Part shown: piece by piece, positions 59,823 to 64,000 of the stretch | How the letters are laid out: each line of letters begins with the position of its first letter | Position numbering within the stretch: the first letter of the stretch is position 1 | NCBI GenBank assembly: GCA_900167925.1 | Contig: FUZM01000004.1 | Location: 124,001 to 188,000, forward strand | Source of the DNA: Bacteroidales bacterium WCE2008 | GTDB taxonomy: Bacteria > Bacteroidota > Bacteroidia > Bacteroidales > UBA932 | Direction: 5' to 3' | DNA: 64,000 nt | Position numbers and translations under genes: made by a program | Notes under the pieces: model-generated | Told to the model about the DNA's origin: nothing | What the model saw: only the letters and a program-made list of their open reading frames with translations | Databases searched by the model: none

Positions 59823-61355
59823 CTATCCTCGAGGGAAAAACCGATTAAGCTTCAAAAGAGATATCAAAGCCTCACGTTCAAACTTACTAAACCCACCTAT
59901 AGAACATAAAATAATCATCGTAATGCCCCCCGCAACAAACATGGCTATCAAACGACATAAGATAACATGAATACACATATGAATAGCATATTCCACGAAA
60001 AACATCACGGATAAAACCCCTAAAGCAGGTAGTATAAAATCCACGACATATTCTTTGTATGAGAACAAAGAGAATAATCGTTTAAGACAGATAAGTCGAA
60101 TTACATGTGATGTCATAATGGCACCTATCATAACATAAAAAGCAGCCTCAGCAGGCTGGCCGATAGCATATAAAAGCCATGTTATAGGGAAACATAACAA
60201 TGTAGGTATCTCTACATAAGTACTATAGGCTCGTATGTTTCCTGTCGCTTGAACAATGATTGCTATCGGATTATTTAAAGAGAGAACTATCGCGTAGATC
60301 AGAATCAGTCGACAAAAAAGGACAGTTTGTTTGTCCGACACATCAAGCCAAACGCGCAAAACAGTCTCCATCTCCAAGTAAATAGGTAAAATAATGAGCA
60401 AAAAACTGTAGAATATTGTTTTATTACTGAAGTTAAAATACCTTTTCACTTTCTCATAATCGCCTTCAGCATACTGTTTAATCATAGGAGGACGAATAGC
60501 CATAATGATGTTTCCAGTAAATGAATTCATTGCACTATTCATCTGAAAAGCGATTGCTCGAGCAGCGTTAACGACAGGGCCAAAGAACACATTTGTAATC
60601 ATAGTTACAAGTTGAGATATTCCAACGCTGGCTGAAGAACTAAATAAGGTCCATCCAGAGAATGAGATTAACTGTTTATACAATGTTTTCTCCACTTTTC
60701 TTCGATAATGGAAAGTGCCACAACCATTTCTTGCAGTCACATAATACGCAAGGAAATGAATACTCTGAATTATCAAAAGCCCAAGACCGTAAAAAACTAG
60801 ATGATCACTTGGAATATAGATTAAGAAATACGCCAAGATAAACTTTAGAAGACACTCCCCCACACTAATAATGGAGAATACACCCATTCTCTCATACGCG
60901 AAGATTAGAGAGGAAAACGGGACCGTCATTAAGCCAATGACGAATGAGAAAATAGTCAGCTGATATACCCAGTTTGCCGCAGATACTCGATCAAGAGGGA
61001 TATCAGCCTGAGTATTAATAAACCATAATCCTACTGCTTCCCCTCCAATGAGAATTATTAGAGCGAGAAGAGCATAAATATTGCAACTCGCAGTAAAAAC
61101 ATCACTTACCTTAGATTCGTTTCCTTCCCCAATCGCATACGCATGAAAACGCAATGTAGCTGAAGACACAATGCTTCGCAAGCTAGCAAACATCGTCACA
61201 AGTCCAGCAACAACATTAAAAACGCCATAATCTACTACACCAAGTCCCTTAAGCACGTAACGAACGCTGAAAATATTAATCAGCATTATTACGAGCATTC
61301 TTATGTATAGGAACACTGAATTCTTTGCTATGCGCCTCGAACTAGAAACTGACAT
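59823..61355 (-). CDS. Wzx-type flippase
   Basis: The 510-aa protein has 12-14 membrane helices and the MATE/MOP-type opening RIAKNSVFLYIRMLVIMLINIFSVRYVLKGLGVVDYGVFNVVAGLV, characteristic of polysaccharide flippases. It moves the undecaprenyl-linked repeat unit across the inner membrane. It lies between the Wzy-like gene and the nucleotide-sugar genes, as usual in Wzx/Wzy-dependent clusters. Confidence 0.92.
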   Translation of the reverse strand: MSVSSSRRIAKNSVFLYIRMLVIMLINIFSVRYVLKGLGVVDYGVFNVVAGLVTMFASLRSIVSSATLRFHAYAIGEGNESKVSDVFTASCNIYALLALIILIGGEAVGLWFINTQADIPLDRVSAANWVYQLTIFSFVIGLMTVPFSSLIFAYERMGVFSIISVGECLLKFILAYFLIYIPSDHLVFYGLGLLIIQSIHFLAYYVTARNGCGTFHYRRKVEKTLYKQLISFSGWTLFSSSASVGISQLVTMITNVFFGPVVNAARAIAFQMNSAMNSFTGNIIMAIRPPMIKQYAEGDYEKVKRYFNFSNKTIFYSFLLIILPIYLEMETVLRVWLDVSDKQTVLFCRLILIYAIVLSLNNPIAIIVQATGNIRAYSTYVEIPTLLCFPITWLLYAIGQPAEAAFYVMIGAIMTSHVIRLICLKRLFSLFSYKEYVVDFILPALGVLSVMFFVEYAIHMCIHVILCRLIAMFVAGGITMIILCSIGGFSKFEREALISLLKLNRFFPRG

Positions 61356-61361
61356 TCTTGA

Positions 61362-62492
61362 TTAATTAATCTTTCTCCACACCATCTTATTGATAATACC
61401 CACATAGCTTTGAATCAGCTTAATAACCTTTGCTGAAACATTATCATCAACATATGCTGGTACATCACAAGCATCGTCACCATTACGGTGCATCTCGACA
61501 GCAAGATTTACGGCCTGAAGGACCTGTTCTGAGGTGATAGAGCCAATAGTAAAAACACCCTTATCCATTGCCTCCGGACGTTCAGTAGATGTCCTCACAC
61601 TAACTGCAGGAAAATGGAAGAAAGCACTTTCCTCAGGAACCGTACCACTGTCGCTTACTACACAGAATGCGTTTTGCTGAAGCTTATTATAGTCAAAGAA
61701 ACCTAGTGGCTTGTGCTGTATAACCTTATCATTAAACTTAAAACCTCGCTTTTCAATCATTTTCTGGCTGCGAGGATGACAACTGTAAAGTACCGGCATG
61801 TCGTAAGTCTCAGCCATAGTATTTACAGCGTTCATCAAAGAGAAGAAGTTCGACTCAATATCGATATTCTCTTCACGATGAGCAGAGAGGAGAATATATT
61901 TCCCAGGTTCTAGGTTAAGGTCCTTTAGAACCGTGCTCGCTTCGATCTGAGGGAGTACTTCTTTCAAAACCTCAGCCATCGGAGAACCGACGACATAGGT
62001 ATATTCTGGCTTGACGCCGCTATCAAGAATATAGCGACGAGCATGTTCGCTATAACAAAGATTAATATCGCTGGTAACATCAACGATTCTGCGGATGACT
62101 TCCTCAGGAAGGTTTTCGTCCTTACAACGATTGCCGGCTTCCATATGGAATACAGGTATCTTAAGTCGCTTGGCTGAGATAACACACAGACAACTGTTTG
62201 TATCGCCCAAAACAATGATCGCATCCGGTTTAACCTTTACCATCAACTCATAGCTCTTCGCAATGACGTTCCCCATCGTCTGGCCAAGATTCTCGCCTAC
62301 CACCCCAAGATAATAATCCGGCTCCCTCAATCCAAGATCCTTAAAAAAAACCTCATTGAGCGTGTAGTCATAGTTCTGACCTGTATGGACGATTATCTGC
62401 TCAAAATACTTGTCTGCCTTCTTAATGATGGCTGACATTTTTATTATTTCGGGGCGAGTGCCCACGATTGTCATCAACTTCAATTTTCCCAT
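61362..62492 (-). CDS. Non-hydrolysing UDP-GlcNAc 2-epimerase family (WecB/CapG/WbvD-like)
   Basis: The 376-aa protein has the family markers VGTRPEIIKMSAIIK, HTGQNYDYTLNEVFF, HMEAGNRCKDENLPEE, LSAHREENID and SDSGTVPEESAFF. Instead of plain WecB, the position after a CapE/WbjB-type dehydratase and an RmlD-like reductase marks it as the third enzyme of an L-sugar pathway: C2 epimerisation of a UDP-2-acetamido-2,6-dideoxy-L-hexose (giving L-FucNAc or L-QuiNAc). Gaps of four to six bases join it to its neighbours. Confidence 0.9.
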   Translation of the reverse strand: MGKLKLMTIVGTRPEIIKMSAIIKKADKYFEQIIVHTGQNYDYTLNEVFFKDLGLREPDYYLGVVGENLGQTMGNVIAKSYELMVKVKPDAIIVLGDTNSCLCVISAKRLKIPVFHMEAGNRCKDENLPEEVIRRIVDVTSDINLCYSEHARRYILDSGVKPEYTYVVGSPMAEVLKEVLPQIEASTVLKDLNLEPGKYILLSAHREENIDIESNFFSLMNAVNTMAETYDMPVLYSCHPRSQKMIEKRGFKFNDKVIQHKPLGFFDYNKLQQNAFCVVSDSGTVPEESAFFHFPAVSVRTSTERPEAMDKGVFTIGSITSEQVLQAVNLAVEMHRNGDDACDVPAYVDDNVSAKVIKLIQSYVGIINKMVWRKIN

Positions 62493-62496
62493 ATTA

Positions 62497-63363
62497 CTAT
62501 AAGTTATAATGAGGATACAGATCCTTATGTTTATAGATCCACTCTGCCATTTCAGCTACCATCTGCTCATAATCAGGAATACGATAATTGAAGTCCCAAT
62601 TAGTACGTTTCAGACTTTTATCAGCATTAACTCCCTCGACAGGATTAATCTGAACTCGCCCACCTCTCAGATACTTGTTAAACAGCTTCAGCAACTCGTA
62701 CTTGGAAATATCTGTATCAGGTACAGCATTCACGAGACCGTGAGCGCGCTCCTTTGCAGCTGCTTCCATTGTTTTTGCTAGCTGGTAGGTGCACTGACCA
62801 GTCCACATTGCCTTAGTATAACCATTGACCACGGGATGCTCCCCCGTAGTGTTATTCATAAACCAGTTTAAGAGACCTATACCCGTTGGATTGATATCGG
62901 CTCCGACAATTGAATTCCTCAAGGAAAGATTCTTATCATCTTCGAGTTCTCCCAGGGCTTTGCTCCGATCATAGAAGGTTTCACCGTCTCGCAGATCATG
63001 TTCGGTGTAAGATCCTTTCTTGCCAGAAAACACACAATCTGTAGTCATGTGGATAACCTGAGTATCCGTACCTTCAGTAATTTTGGCAAGGAAATGAGGA
63101 AAGTAGCTATTCAAAAATGCGGCGAGGGCATGATTGTTCTCAGCAAATTGATTAAGAACTCCAATACAGTTAATGACGGTGTCATAATTACCTTCCTTGA
63201 TAACTCTGGCGATCGTCTCAGTGTCAAAGGCATTCCCAGCAAAGCTCTTGATAAGAGCGCTTTCTCTTAGATCAAAGCCATAGACCTCATGTCCTTGCTC
63301 CTGAAGATACAGGGAGATGGTATGGCCAGCCATACCATTACATCCACAAACAAAAAATTTCAT
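62497..63363 (-). CDS. RmlD-like SDR reductase (WbvR-like)
   Basis: The 288-aa short-chain dehydrogenase begins MKFFVCGCNGMAGHTISLYL (NADPH site) and has the catalytic region HMTTDCVFSGKKG and a YDRSKALGE Tyr-x-x-x-Lys motif. Compared with CapF (about 370 residues with a C-terminal cupin) it lacks the cupin, so it resembles WbvR, the reductase of UDP-L-RhaNAc synthesis in Vibrio cholerae O37. It reduces the 4-keto group of the dehydratase product. One base separates it from the dehydratase gene. Confidence 0.87.
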   Translation of the reverse strand: MKFFVCGCNGMAGHTISLYLQEQGHEVYGFDLRESALIKSFAGNAFDTETIARVIKEGNYDTVINCIGVLNQFAENNHALAAFLNSYFPHFLAKITEGTDTQVIHMTTDCVFSGKKGSYTEHDLRDGETFYDRSKALGELEDDKNLSLRNSIVGADINPTGIGLLNWFMNNTTGEHPVVNGYTKAMWTGQCTYQLAKTMEAAAKERAHGLVNAVPDTDISKYELLKLFNKYLRGGRVQINPVEGVNADKSLKRTNWDFNYRIPDYEQMVAEMAEWIYKHKDLYPHYNL

Positions 63364-63364
63364 A

Positions 63365-64000
63365 TTATTTGGCTATATTTTCAACTCCTCTTAGTTCGTT
63401 CTGAATATACTGGAGAGAAAGTAATTTTTCCTTAACCTGTTCGATTGTCAGTCGTTCTGTATTATCCGAATTAAACTCCGTCAAAATATTTCTCTGAGCA
63501 TTTCCATCAGTGAAATACTTGTCGTAGTTTAAATCTCTGTTATCAGATGGAACACGATAAAATTTCCCCATATCAACGGCTTTAGCGCACTCCTCATTTG
63601 TCAAAAGTGTTTCATACAACTTTTCGCCATGTCGGATACCAATAATCTTTATATCCTCCTTCTTACCTCCGAATATCTCACACACAGCCTCTGCTTGCGT
63701 CTGTATAGTGCATGCCGGTGCTTTCTGAACTAGAATATCGCCATTCGTACCATGTTCAAATGCGAAAAGAACCAAATCTACAGCCTCATCTAAACTCATA
63801 ATAAAACGAGTCATTCTAGGCTCTGTAATGGTAATAGGGTTACCATGTCGGATCTGATCAATCCAAAGAGGAATCACTGAGCCACGACTGCACATAACAT
63901 TCCCGTATCTAGTACAGCATATCTTAGTATCTCCGGAGTAGCGACTCTTGGCTACGGCTACCTTTTCTTCGATAGCTTTTGTGGTTCCCATAGCATTGAT
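63365..64000 (-). CDS. UDP-GlcNAc 4,6-dehydratase/5-epimerase (CapE/WbjB-type), N-terminus outside window
   Basis: The frame is open to base 64000 and codes for the last 211 residues. It shows INAMGTTKAIEEKV (the MG-x-(S/T)K catalytic segment), RYGNVMCSRGSVIPLW, the PRMTRFIMSLDEAVDLVLFAFE stretch and RHGEKLYETLLTNEE, all typical of the CapE/WbjB family of soluble inverting dehydratases. The enzyme starts the L-sugar pathway from UDP-GlcNAc. The gene begins beyond the right edge, and so does the promoter of the whole operon. Confidence 0.9.
   Translation of the reverse strand: MNAMGTTKAIEEKVAVAKSRYSGDTKICCTRYGNVMCSRGSVIPLWIDQIRHGNPITITEPRMTRFIMSLDEAVDLVLFAFEHGTNGDILVQKAPACTIQTQAEAVCEIFGGKKEDIKIIGIRHGEKLYETLLTNEECAKAVDMGKFYRVPSDNRDLNYDKYFTDGNAQRNILTEFNSDNTERLTIEQVKEKLLSLQYIQNELRGVENIAK

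Overview
The window is chromosomal DNA of a member of the Bacteroidales (phylum Bacteroidota). The clearest sign is the promoter grammar: many genes start a short distance after a TAnnTTTG -7 box, several with a TTTG or TTG element 19-20 bases upstream. Other signs are the lipoproteins with short signal peptides, a TonB-linked outer-membrane barrel protein with a carboxypeptidase-regulatory-like domain, a fimbrillin-like surface lipoprotein with fibronectin III modules, a DUF3244 protein beside a TPR/HTH membrane regulator, and AsnA and TypA as Bacteroidales carry them. The mixture of fucosidase, N-acetylhexosamine kinase and capsule genes fits a gut- or rumen-type commensal. The exact genus cannot be read from the sequence.

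Layout. 1-15.5 kb: envelope and glycan genes (SanA-like protein, small regulator pair, lipoproteins, GH29 fucosidase, serine hydrolase, acyltransferase 3, outer-membrane barrel protein, a galE/NahK-like/CBM9-like operon, and a TPR-HTH regulator with a DUF3244 protein). 15.5-18.4 kb: sulfur amino acid pair metY-cysK with a divergent Lrp/AsnC regulator. 18.4-22.6 kb: a 52-aa peptide gene, a large surface lipoprotein and a secreted-type NUC1 nuclease that is separated from it only by an in-frame TGA. 22.8-23.35 kb: first 74-bp tandem array. 23.5-33 kb: housekeeping (aldo/keto reductase, tRNA-Lys x2, DMT transporter, asnA, tRNA-Arg, rpmF, yceD, typA, guaA, two tandem D-2-hydroxyacid dehydrogenases). 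33.05-34.5 kb: second 74-bp tandem array (15 units) followed by a purine-only tract. 34.6-39 kb: Hsp20, phosphonopyruvate decarboxylase, citrate synthase, GNAT, small membrane protein.

39-47 kb is an AT-richer accessory island that looks like a defence locus. An HTH-Fic protein sits behind a promoter overlapped by a perfect 16-bp palindrome. Opposite to it lies a tight three-gene operon coding for a 1210-aa SIR2-domain protein, a DUF2971 protein and a polytopic membrane protein, with a fourth unknown gene behind it. I do not recognise this combination as a named system. It is the best candidate for an undescribed one.

47-48.4 kb holds small membrane proteins and WbuC. 48.8-64 kb is one long leftward polysaccharide (capsule or O-antigen) operon that runs off the right edge. 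It makes a UDP-activated L-sugar (CapE/WbjB-type dehydratase, RmlD-like reductase, WecB-like epimerase) and contains Wzx, Wzy, glycosyltransferases, a MurB paralogue, a pyruvyl-transferase-like protein, a phosphoglycosyl transferase that starts the repeat unit, a beta-helix protein, a sugar aminotransferase and a hexapeptide acyltransferase. All calls rest on reading the sequence; no database search was run.
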